A stretch of DNA of 10,440 bases from Methylococcaceae bacterium (lineage in GTDB: Bacteria > Pseudomonadota > Gammaproteobacteria > Methylococcales > Methylomonadaceae), in assembly GCA_947506075.1 (NCBI GenBank), contig CANNNN010000069.1, positions 1 through 10,440 on the forward strand, written 5' to 3'. The translations under genes were made by a program, and so were the position numbers. The notes beneath the pieces are model-generated. The model searched no databases. It saw only the letters and a list, made by a program, of their open reading frames with translations, and was not told the origin of the DNA. The first letter of the stretch is position 1; each line of letters begins with the position of its first letter. Positions 1 to 5,918 of the stretch are shown piece by piece.

Positions 1-224
1 AAAAAAATACCTGGCACTCGATGTTCAAGTTTTTAATTCTTGATTTTAAAGAACACTGATAAATGAGGCATTACAGCGATAAGTTCTATCATGTAGCACC
101 TGAACTGATTGACGAAAGCACCTTGACTTATCTGGGATCGTCTTAGTCATGAAAAAAAAACGTGAACATCAAGGTGGTAATTTTTTGTGCGCTCACTAAC
201 AAGCATCTCAATTTTTAGCCTTTT
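1..224. other. Region without a supportable gene, downstream of cysE
   Basis: Only very short open frames are present: 27 codons on the plus strand at 63-146 and 34 codons on the minus strand near 152-48. Neither has a convincing ribosome binding site or a sequence I recognise. An A9-type run at 152-160 would read as a T run after cysE on the minus strand, but the preceding bases do not form a good stem, so I do not call a terminator. In many gammaproteobacteria iscR follows cysE; no iscR start is visible here. Confidence 0.5.
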
Positions 225-974
225 TCATTCATCCTCAATTTCACAACCATCTAATTTAGAGATAAGCGATTCAGTGCATTTAATACCCGCATCATTAAGC
301 GCGTTTTGCAGCGTTTCAATTTGCCTGTCCATTGCGTGAATATGATCCAGCATGTGGTTAATCGCATAGGCAATAGGATCGGGCACGTCAGTAGTTGCGC
401 CGTAGGCATGAAAGCCCATTTTATAGGCAATCTGATCACGCTCTGCGGATACAGCCTTGCTATTTGGGTCGACAATATGCGCCGGAATACCAACGGCGGT
501 TGCTCCCGCCGGTACAGGCTTTAACACCACCGAATTTGAACCCACACGGGCATTTTCTCCGATATCAATCGGTCCCAAGACTTTTGCGCCCGCACCTATC
601 ACCACACCGTTATGCAAGGTCGGATGCCGTTTACCCTTGTCCCAGCTAGTCCCGCCCAGGGTTACGCCATGATACAAAGTACAGTCATCGCCGATAATGG
701 CGGTTTCACCGATCACCACGCCCATACCGTGATCAATAAAAAAGCGTCGACCTATGATCGCGCCGGGGTGAATTTCGATCCCGGTCAGCCAGCGGCCGAT
801 ATGGGCAATGAACCGGGACAACCATCTGAATCCGGCTAACCAGAAAAAATGACTGATCCGATGTATTAATACGGCATGAAATCCAGGATAGGTGGTAATC
901 ACTTCAAAGACCGATTGCGCGGCCGGATCGCGGTCAAAGACGCAGGCAATATCTTCTTTAAGTCGCTTAAACAT
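225..974 (-). CDS. cysE: Serine O-acetyltransferase
   Basis: CysE transfers acetyl from acetyl-CoA to L-serine, giving O-acetylserine, the cytoplasmic precursor of cysteine. The 249-residue product is of the short (EpsC-like) type. An alpha-helical N-terminal part (about 1-65) is followed by a left-handed beta-helix of hexapeptide repeats (about 66-170). The active-site signatures are DHGMGVVIGETA (81-92, His82), YHGVTLGG (101-108) and GKRHP (His117). These histidines match His158 and His193 of the E. coli enzyme. The E. coli Asp143 position is Glu67 in the IEIHPGA motif, which is usual for this subtype. A polar tail of about 75 residues follows the beta-helix and may be helical. The ATG overlaps the end of trmJ by 8 bases and has an AGAGGA site upstream, so the two genes are probably co-transcribed and translationally coupled. 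Confidence 0.95.
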   Translation of the reverse strand: MFKRLKEDIACVFDRDPAAQSVFEVITTYPGFHAVLIHRISHFFWLAGFRWLSRFIAHIGRWLTGIEIHPGAIIGRRFFIDHGMGVVIGETAIIGDDCTLYHGVTLGGTSWDKGKRHPTLHNGVVIGAGAKVLGPIDIGENARVGSNSVVLKPVPAGATAVGIPAHIVDPNSKAVSAERDQIAYKMGFHAYGATTDVPDPIAYAINHMLDHIHAMDRQIETLQNALNDAGIKCTESLISKLDGCEIEDE

Positions 975-1707
975 CGTTATTCCTCTTGTGACCTTGAGCC
1001 ATCCTTAGTATGCCCCGGAGTATGTCCAGTTCCTTGGTATCCATATGTACCCGATTAAAAATCCGCCGCAGACGCCGCATAATGGATTTTGATTTGGCCG
1101 GATGCATGAAGCCTATATCGGATAAGGCTAGAGCCAGATGAGTATAGAATGACTCCATTTGCGTAGCAGTAGCTAAAGGATCTTCACCTTTATCACCAAC
1201 CATGATTTTCTCTTTTTCGGGCAGTCCGGAGGCGACAAATAACTCATAACAAACCACCTGCACAGCGGCGGCAATATTTAAGGAGCTGTATTCGCTGTTA
1301 CACGGGATGCGCAATAAAAAATGACACAAATCCAGCTCGTGATTTTTTAAGCCTGAATTTTCCCTGCCGAAAACGATAGCCACTCGCTTGCCGGGGTCAT
1401 TAATCAATATTTTTTCTGCGCATTCCCTGGGCGTCAGTTCAGGCCAGCTGATGGTTCGCCCACGGGCACTGGCACCAATGACCAGTTGGCAATCGGCAAT
1501 GGCCTCTTGCAAGGTCGGAAAGACCGTCGCTAAACCCAACACATCATCAGCGCCGGAAGCTCTGGAAGTTGCATCGGCGCTGGGGAAAATTTTAGGCGCA
1601 ACCAGACAAAGCTCATGCATTTTCATATTTTTCATCGCGCGGGCAACAGCACCAATGTTCCCTGGATGCGATGTTTCGACCAGTACAATTTTTATAGTAG
1701 ACAGCAA
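967..1707 (-). CDS. trmJ: tRNA (cytidine/uridine-32-2'-O)-methyltransferase TrmJ
   Basis: TrmJ is a SPOUT-class enzyme that uses S-adenosylmethionine to 2'-O-methylate nucleotide 32 of the tRNA anticodon loop. The product has 246 residues, the same length I recall for the E. coli protein. Visible family motifs are VETSHPGNIGAVARAM (10-25, with the conserved Arg23), IVFGRENSGL (111-120) and EYSSLNIAAAVQ (139-150); the last two form the knotted cofactor site. The C-terminal part (about 180-240, ending in the LDILRGIL motif) is the helical extension typical of the family. The start is TTG, not ATG: an in-frame TAA lies six codons upstream, and AAGGA sits 7 bases before the TTG. It is the first gene of a pair with cysE. 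It could also carry the older name of yfhQ/trmH-like methylase, but the motifs favour TrmJ. Confidence 0.94.
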   Translation of the reverse strand: MLSTIKIVLVETSHPGNIGAVARAMKNMKMHELCLVAPKIFPSADATSRASGADDVLGLATVFPTLQEAIADCQLVIGASARGRTISWPELTPRECAEKILINDPGKRVAIVFGRENSGLKNHELDLCHFLLRIPCNSEYSSLNIAAAVQVVCYELFVASGLPEKEKIMVGDKGEDPLATATQMESFYTHLALALSDIGFMHPAKSKSIMRRLRRIFNRVHMDTKELDILRGILRMAQGHKRNNDV

Positions 1708-1716
1708 GGTGTTGTC

Positions 1717-1740
1717 CTTAGGTTAAAAAAAGAGCCTAAG
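1717..1740. repeat. Inverted repeat covering the trmJ ribosome binding site
   Basis: CTTAGG (1717-1722) and CCTAAG (1735-1740) form a perfect 6-bp stem with a 12-base A-rich loop. Read on the minus strand, the second arm contains most of the AAGGA site of trmJ. In RNA this stem would hide the site, but it is short and AT-rich in the loop, so an effect on translation is only a guess. Confidence 0.4.
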
Positions 1741-1758
1741 TTTAACAAAAAATTTGGT

Positions 1759-1764
1759 ATTATA
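1759..1764 (-). promoter_or_regulatory. Possible -10 box for trmJ-cysE
   Basis: The minus strand carries a perfect TATAAT about 50 bases upstream of the trmJ start. I see no good -35 hexamer at 16-18 bases, so the call rests on the -10 box and its position only. Confidence 0.33.
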
Positions 1765-1898
1765 TGGGGTTTTCGGCACACCGCTACGCTGCTCCTGCAT
1801 TGTTTTATCTGCTACATAACCCACAGGGACTTAGGGAATGCGGATAGCGCAGGTGCAAATATCTTTGTTCTGCAACCCGTACTCATATAAATCCGCCT

Positions 1899-2693
1899 AT
1901 GCAACCCATGTTAAACACTGCCGTCCGTGCCGCAAGAAGCGCCGGCGACTTGATACTCCGCTCATCCGATAACATCGGTCACCTGAAGGTCGACCAAAAA
2001 GGAAAAAACGATTATGCCAGTGAGGTTGATCGCATGGCTGAACGTGAAATCATCAATATTATCAAGGCCGCCTATCCTGAGCACAGCATCCTGGCAGAAG
2101 AAAGTGGTATGCATGGCGGTAACGATTTTGTCTGGGTCATTGACCCGCTGGATGGCACGACCAATTTCCTGCACGGCTTTCCGCAATACGCCGTTTCCAT
2201 CGCGTTAAAACACAAAGGTAGGATTGAAGTGGGCGTCGTGTATGACCCGCTACGCGATGAGTTATTTACCGCCAAGCGTGGCGGCGGCGCGATGCTAAAC
2301 AATCGCCGCCTTAGGGTTACCAACCAGACCACACTAAAAGGCGCGCTAATCGGCACCGGTTTCCCGTTTAAAACCGATTTACATATGGATGCTTACCTGC
2401 GCATGTTCCGCTCAATTGCGGTAGATTCGGCGGGAATTCGCCGCGCGGGCTCGGCAGCGCTGGATTTAGCCTATGTCGCTGCCGGTCGCATGGATGGTTT
2501 TTGGGAAATCGGCCTGATGGAATGGGATATGGCCGCAGGTTTATTGCTGGTAAAGGAAGCGGGCGGCGTGATTACCGATTTTTCTTTTAACGACAAGTAC
2601 CTGGAATCAGGCAACGTGATTGCCGCGAGCCCCAAAATGCATCAAATACTGTATCAGCTGATTGAGCCGCATGTGACGGATAATCTGAAATAA
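1899..2693 (+). CDS. suhB: Inositol-1-monophosphatase family protein SuhB
   Basis: SuhB-type proteins hydrolyse inositol monophosphate with magnesium. In E. coli SuhB also binds the Nus complex and helps rRNA transcription and folding. The 264-residue product is close to the usual 267. Metal-site motifs are EES (67-69), DPLDGTTNF (82-90, with Asp82 and Asp85) and WDMAAG (209-214, with Asp210). The start MQPMLNTAVRAA matches the conserved N-terminus of the family, which fixes the ATG even though no good ribosome binding site precedes it. The gene stands alone between divergent trmJ and convergent rimI. A TATAAA at 1886-1891 lies too close to the start to be a usual promoter. Whether it works mainly as an enzyme or as a Nus-factor partner cannot be read from the sequence. 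Confidence 0.95.
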   Translation: MQPMLNTAVRAARSAGDLILRSSDNIGHLKVDQKGKNDYASEVDRMAEREIINIIKAAYPEHSILAEESGMHGGNDFVWVIDPLDGTTNFLHGFPQYAVSIALKHKGRIEVGVVYDPLRDELFTAKRGGGAMLNNRRLRVTNQTTLKGALIGTGFPFKTDLHMDAYLRMFRSIAVDSAGIRRAGSAALDLAYVAAGRMDGFWEIGLMEWDMAAGLLLVKEAGGVITDFSFNDKYLESGNVIAASPKMHQILYQLIEPHVTDNLK

Positions 2694-2718
2694 TTAAAAA
2701 GCACTCAATAAATAAAAC

Positions 2719-2766
2719 GCCACAGATTCACAGATTAAACGCATTTATAATCTATAAATCTGTGGC
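2719..2766. repeat. Intergenic hairpin repeat with tandem CACAGATT units
   Basis: A 10-bp perfect outer stem pairs GCCACAGATT (2719-2728) with AATCTGTGGC (2757-2766). Inside it, AGATTA (2732-2737) pairs with TAATCT (2748-2753). The stems are separated by a symmetric 3x3 internal loop and closed by a 10-base loop. The left side is also a tandem direct repeat, CACAGATT twice (2721-2736). It lies between the convergent ends of suhB and rimI. The shape resembles dispersed REP/MITE-like elements; it has no T tract, so it is not a clear terminator. Confidence 0.7.
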
Positions 2767-2789
2767 AGCTTTGATAGTCGAGTAGAGTT

Positions 2790-2803
2790 AGCTTTGCAAA
2801 GCT
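2790..2803. other. Perfect 14-base palindrome at the 3' end of rimI
   Basis: AGCTTTGCAAAGCT (2790-2803) directly abuts the rimI stop codon. It can form a 5-bp stem with a TGCA loop or act as a symmetric DNA site. No T tract follows on the minus strand, so I do not call it a terminator. Confidence 0.4.
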
Positions 2804-3346
2804 TTAAAAAATCTGTAACGCCAGCATGATCGCATCTTCGCGACCATGTTCCGACTGATAATAACCTTTTCTAACGCCAATTTCGTTGAAGCCCATGTTT
2901 TCATAAAGAGCAATGGCGACGGTATTGGACGGCCTGACTTCCAGAAACATAGTTTCTGCCCGCCCTCTGGCGGTCTCAATCAGATGCTCCAGCATTTTAC
3001 GACCTATCCCCTGCCCTTGCTCGGCCGGCGCCACACAAATATTTAAAACATGCGCCTCGCCTACTGCCATCGACAGTATGCAGTATCCCAACACGACATC
3101 CTGCTCTTCACAGACGAAACAATTATAATTGGCTTTAAAGCAGTCTCTGAAGATATCCTCCTCCCAGGGAAATGTATAGCTTGCTCTTTCAATCGCCACA
3201 ATACTCGGCAAATCGGCGCTACGCATTTTTCTCAGACGCATTAAATCTTTTCTACCCACCGAACCAGGAAATACTTTGGCGTAGAATTCTTTATCCGCAT
3301 CATAAACCACAAAATCTTTTATTTTTTCCAGCATCATTCCCAACAT
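2804..3346 (-). CDS. rimI: Ribosomal-protein-S18-alanine N-acetyltransferase (GNAT family)
   Basis: RimI acetylates the N-terminal alanine of ribosomal protein S18 using acetyl-CoA. The C-terminal 145 residues form a GNAT domain close to E. coli RimI. It carries the acetyl-CoA loop QGQGIG, then MFLEVRPSN, then IALYENMGF and the end motif YYQSEHGREDAIMLAL. The Glu of LEVRPSN and the Tyr of ALYENMGF are 12 residues apart, as are Glu103 and Tyr115 in E. coli. I start it at the ATG at 3346, which has AAAGG 6 bases upstream and lies just past the udg stop. A TTG at 3352 is two codons longer. Either start leaves an N-terminal extension of about 35 residues. A later ATG at 3241 would give a 145-residue, family-length protein, but its ribosome binding site is weak. 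It is probably co-transcribed with udg. Confidence 0.92.
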   Translation of the reverse strand: MLGMMLEKIKDFVVYDADKEFYAKVFPGSVGRKDLMRLRKMRSADLPSIVAIERASYTFPWEEDIFRDCFKANYNCFVCEEQDVVLGYCILSMAVGEAHVLNICVAPAEQGQGIGRKMLEHLIETARGRAETMFLEVRPSNTVAIALYENMGFNEIGVRKGYYQSEHGREDAIMLALQIF

Positions 3347-3348
3347 GG

Positions 3349-4014
3349 TCAACCTTTACAATTTTTAACTGTTTGCATCGCAAATTTCAAATCCTCCCAG
3401 GCCTTACGTTTGCCCAGCAATGATCTTAGCAAATATGCAGGGTGGTAGACTACAACAAGCGGCGTGTCATTCAAAGCATGTACTTTCCCTCTTAGTTCGA
3501 CTAGCGGCTCCTGGGTGTTTAACAAGGCCTGCGCGGCAACATGACCTAAGGCCAGGATGATTTTAGGTTTAAGCAACGCGTGTTCTCTCAACAGATAGGT
3601 TTTGCAGGTTTCAACTTCGTGGGACTTCGGTTCGCGGTTATCGGGAGGCCTGCACTTCAAGACATTCGTTATGAAAACATCTTCCCGAGCAAGATTGATG
3701 GCTCTTAGCATTTCCGTTAACAGCAAGCCCGTCTTACCAACGAACGGCAAGCCTTGTTGATCCTCGCTTAGACCAGGCGCTTCGCCAACTATGAGCCACT
3801 CCGCATTTATATTGCCCGCGCCCGAAACGGTTGACTTGCGCGTTTCACACAAGTCGCAACGTTTGCAGCGTGACACCTCAGCTTGCAAACTTTCCCAGTT
3901 ATCGGTCAGTTTAACTTTAGCATCAGGCACTTGCAGCTGATCGACAGCAACTCTGGGCAGCCAAACAGCAATACCCATAGCCTCCAGATATTGCAGACGC
4001 GTTACGTTATCCAA
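3349..4014 (-). CDS. Uracil-DNA glycosylase, family 4 (iron-sulfur type)
   Basis: Family-4 UDGs cut uracil from DNA to start base-excision repair and carry a 4Fe-4S cluster. The 221-residue product has the catalytic-loop motif GEAPGLSED (77-85, Glu78), FVGKTGLLL (91-99), TNVLKCRPPDNREP (116-129) and the DNA-binding motif HPAYLL (191-196). Likely cluster ligands are Cys50, Cys53, Cys121 and Cys137. Their spacing (2, about 68, 16 residues) matches the Thermus thermophilus enzyme. An N-terminal region of about 40 residues (YLEAMGIAVWLPR) precedes the first Cys pair, a form I recall from gammaproteobacterial homologues. The start is a TTG with only a weak GAG-type site; an in-frame TGA six codons upstream rules out a longer protein, and the next ATG (codon 13) would cut into that conserved region. 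Its stop codon lies within a few bases of the rimI start. Confidence 0.93.
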   Translation of the reverse strand: MDNVTRLQYLEAMGIAVWLPRVAVDQLQVPDAKVKLTDNWESLQAEVSRCKRCDLCETRKSTVSGAGNINAEWLIVGEAPGLSEDQQGLPFVGKTGLLLTEMLRAINLAREDVFITNVLKCRPPDNREPKSHEVETCKTYLLREHALLKPKIILALGHVAAQALLNTQEPLVELRGKVHALNDTPLVVVYHPAYLLRSLLGKRKAWEDLKFAMQTVKNCKG

Positions 4015-4057
4015 AACCGACTCTACTACTCAAGGTAATTTCCGAAGAAAAAGCAGA

Positions 4058-4109
4058 GTCCACGAAAGACACGAAAAAAAATTGGTGATTTTTTGCGTTC
4101 TTCGTGGAC
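4058..4109. repeat. Intergenic hairpin repeat with tandem CACGAA units
   Basis: GTCCACGAA (4058-4066) pairs perfectly with TTCGTGGAC (4101-4109). The stem continues inward with a few mismatches and wobbles to 4078/4089, giving about 21 positions with a 10-base loop. The left arm is built from two tandem 9-mers, CACGAAAGA and CACGAAAAA. It lies between leuA and udg on the minus strand, outside both genes. It looks like a dispersed repeat rather than a terminator, since no T tract follows on the minus strand. Confidence 0.65.
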
Positions 4110-4137
4110 AAATATTTCGCCTTTCACACTGTCCTTA

Positions 4138-5682
4138 TCAAACATCCCCTTTCTGAGGATGCCTGCGCTGATCGGGACTATGCAGTTTATTCAACGCGTT
4201 GATATAAGCCTTGGCTGAAGCAATAACAATGTCTGTATCTGCCCCCAAGCCGTTCACAATCCGGCCCGCTTGCTCAACACGAATTGTGACCTCGCCCTGG
4301 GCATCGGTGCCGTTACTGATACTATTAACCGAATAAAGCTCCAATGTAGCATTCGATTGCACCAGCTTTTCGATGGCTTTTAAACTGGCATCCACTGCGC
4401 CGCCGCCGTCCGCATTGCCGGTGACCTCTTTATTGTCTACACGTAGCGTAACGGTTGCATTGGGTATTTCACCTGTTTCCGAACACACTTTAAGGGCTAT
4501 CAGCTTAATATGCTCGTCTTCCGCCTCAAAACCCGCCTCCGAAATCAAGGTTTGCAAATCTTCATCAAAGATTTCGTGCTTTTTATCAGCCAACTGTTTA
4601 AAGCGGGAAAAAGCCTCGTTCAATTCCTCTTCCGAACCGAATTCAAAACCCAATTCGGCGATGCGGCTTTTAAACGCATTTCTGCCGGAATGCTTGCCCA
4701 GCACCATACGGTTAGCCGTCCAACCGACATCTTCGGCGCGCATGATCTCGTAAGTCTCGCGGCTTTTCAATACGCCATCCTGATGAATGCCTGCCTCATG
4801 CGCAAAGGCATTGGCGCCGACTATGGCTTTATTCGGTTGCACCGGAAAGCCGGTGATCGATGACACCAGCTTTGAGCAAGTCAAAATTTCGCGGGTATCT
4901 ATACCGGTTTGACAGATAAACACATCCTGACGGGTACGTACCGCCATCACCACTTCTTCCAGTGACGCATTGCCGGCGCGCTCGCCCAGGCCATTAATCG
5001 TGCATTCGACTTGACGCGCACCGTTCATGACCGCCGATAAGGAGTTGGCAACTGCAAGACCCAAGTCATTATGACAATGTACTGAAAAAATCGCCTTGTC
5101 CGAGTTTGGAATGCGTCGCATCAGGTTCGCAATAGTAGCGCCAAACTGTTCGGGAACGCTGTAACCGACCGTATCAGGAATGTTCAGCGTGGTGGCGCCG
5201 GCGTCGATAACCGCCTCTAGTATTCGGCACAAAAAGTCCTCATCCGAACGCCCTGCATCTTCAGGTGAAAATTCGACATCATCGGTATATTGCCGAGCGC
5301 GTTTGACTGCCCTGACCGCATATTCGATGACCTGTTCCGGTTGCATCTGCAATTTCATTTGCATGTGGATAGGCGAGGTCGCAATGAAGGTATGAATCCT
5401 CGACCGGCTAGCGTGTTTTAGTGCCTCGCCTGCCCGGTCTATATCCTTATCCAGGGCTCTTGCCAGTCCGCAGACCACACTGCCTTTTATCACCTTAGCC
5501 ACGGCCTGAACGGCTTCAAAATCACCGGGACTGGCAGCCGGAAAACCGGCCTCGATAATGTCAACCTTTAAACGCTCCAAGGCCTTGGCAATTCTGACTT
5601 TTTCTTCACGGGTCATCGATGCGCCGGGGCTTTGCTCGCCATCGCGCAACGTGGTATCAAATATTATTAATTTGTCTTTCAT
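4138..5682 (-). CDS. leuA: 2-isopropylmalate synthase
   Basis: LeuA condenses acetyl-CoA with 2-oxoisovalerate, the first committed step of leucine synthesis in the cytoplasm. The 514-residue product has the N-terminal TIM barrel with DTTLRDGEQSPG (9-20), VHCHNDLGLA (201-210) and the GLGERAGN motif (231-238). Metal ligands Asp14, His202, His204 and Asn238 are all present. The second signature, HEAGIHQDG, is at 295-303. The C-terminal part (about 390-500) is the leucine-binding regulatory domain, so feedback inhibition is expected. The ATG at 5682 has GGAG 5 bases upstream. The upstream gene is pssA, a common neighbour, but leuA has its own likely promoter and a long leader (see 5769-5912), which suggests separate control. 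No truncation or unusual residue is seen. Confidence 0.98.
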   Translation of the reverse strand: MKDKLIIFDTTLRDGEQSPGASMTREEKVRIAKALERLKVDIIEAGFPAASPGDFEAVQAVAKVIKGSVVCGLARALDKDIDRAGEALKHASRSRIHTFIATSPIHMQMKLQMQPEQVIEYAVRAVKRARQYTDDVEFSPEDAGRSDEDFLCRILEAVIDAGATTLNIPDTVGYSVPEQFGATIANLMRRIPNSDKAIFSVHCHNDLGLAVANSLSAVMNGARQVECTINGLGERAGNASLEEVVMAVRTRQDVFICQTGIDTREILTCSKLVSSITGFPVQPNKAIVGANAFAHEAGIHQDGVLKSRETYEIMRAEDVGWTANRMVLGKHSGRNAFKSRIAELGFEFGSEEELNEAFSRFKQLADKKHEIFDEDLQTLISEAGFEAEDEHIKLIALKVCSETGEIPNATVTLRVDNKEVTGNADGGGAVDASLKAIEKLVQSNATLELYSVNSISNGTDAQGEVTIRVEQAGRIVNGLGADTDIVIASAKAYINALNKLHSPDQRRHPQKGDV

Positions 5683-5687
5683 AAAAA

Positions 5688-5724
5688 CTCCATTGATGGA
5701 GAGCTATCAACCGTTACGTTGATA
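5688..5724 (-). promoter_or_regulatory. Two small hairpins at the leuA ribosome binding site
   Basis: On the minus strand a perfect 7-bp stem, TATCAAC with GTTGATA (5705-5724, 6-base loop), is followed at once by CTCCA-TCAA-TGGAG (5688-5701). The second stem contains the GGAG ribosome binding site of leuA and would hide it. The TATCAA/TTGATA arms and the TCAA loop could also pair in other ways. This suggests translational control, but it is an inference from base pairing only. Confidence 0.38.
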
Positions 5725-5768
5725 CATGCATAGTGGGGGGATTTAAATAAGTAGAGAAACAGATTGAG

Positions 5769-5844
5769 TGCCCATCAGGGCAGGAATCTTAAAAGACATA
5801 GCCCTGCCCACAAGTCGGCTCTGACAGACCTTGTGACGGCAGGG
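5769..5844 (-). promoter_or_regulatory. leuA leader with mutually exclusive stems (attenuator-like)
   Basis: Read on the minus strand, four segments occur in order: A CCCTGCC (5844-5838), B GGGCAGGG (5809-5802), C CCTGCCC (5784-5778) and D GGGCA (5773-5769). A can pair with B, B with C, and C with D, so the pairings compete. A:B is extended by CACAAG/CTTGTG to a 13-bp stem with a 2-base bulge; CTTTT lies about 6 bases after it. C:D has no T tract. The short leucine-rich frame at 5775-5855 runs through these segments. The layout recalls amino-acid attenuators; the exact switch is not clear. Confidence 0.42.
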
Positions 5845-5855
5845 TTTTGAAACAT
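5775..5855 (-). CDS. Possible leuA leader peptide (26 residues, leucine-rich C-terminus)
   Basis: A 26-codon frame starts with ATG about 22 bases after the predicted transcription start of leuA and ends at TGA about 92 bases before the leuA ATG. Five of its last twelve codons are leucine (codons 15 TTG, 19 CTA, 21 CTT, 22 TTA, 25 CTG), giving the end LWAGLCLLRFLP. Leucine codons 19-22 lie in the loop between leader segments B and C. Leader peptides of this type are known upstream of leu operons in proteobacteria, where slow decoding of leucine codons sets the RNA fold. Against it, no clear ribosome binding site precedes the ATG, and the composition may be chance. Nothing else about the peptide suggests a separate function. 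Confidence 0.32.
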   Translation of the reverse strand: MFQNPAVTRSVRADLWAGLCLLRFLP

Positions 5856-5883
5856 AGGGTTAATTTGAATAATCATGATTAAG

Positions 5884-5912
5884 ACTATACGGCAATGACT
5901 GTGATGCCTCAA
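5884..5912 (-). promoter_or_regulatory. leuA: Sigma-70-type promoter for leuA
   Basis: On the minus strand TTGAGG (5912-5907) is followed after exactly 17 bases by TATAGT (5889-5884), one mismatch from the -10 consensus. It lies directly after the pssA stop codon. Transcription would start near 5877, giving a leader of about 195 bases before leuA. Confidence 0.55.
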
Positions 5913-5918
5913 GCTGTT

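Noticed and set aside
63..146. 27-codon frame on the plus strand near the left edge
   Set aside because: It has no ribosome binding site, no recognisable sequence and a length that is common by chance.
151..224. Terminator for trmJ-cysE at the A/T runs
   Set aside because: The T tract on the minus strand is long, but I cannot build a stem of more than about four pairs before it.
1388..1726. Open frame of 112 codons on the plus strand opposite trmJ
   Set aside because: It is fully antisense to a well-supported trmJ and its translation resembles no family I know.
1741..1898. Promoter for suhB
   Set aside because: TTAACA, TATTAT and TATAAA strings exist, but none has a partner hexamer at 16-18 bases in a workable position.
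4373..4863. Two overlapping plus-strand frames of 117-126 codons opposite leuA
   Set aside because: They are antisense shadows of the conserved LeuA coding sequence; the translations are serine-rich and low in structure.
5801..5848. Plus-strand terminator (CCCTGCC..GGCAGGG followed by TTTT)
   Set aside because: No plus-strand gene precedes it and the T tract is only four bases; the same bases make better sense as part of the leuA leader on the minus strand.
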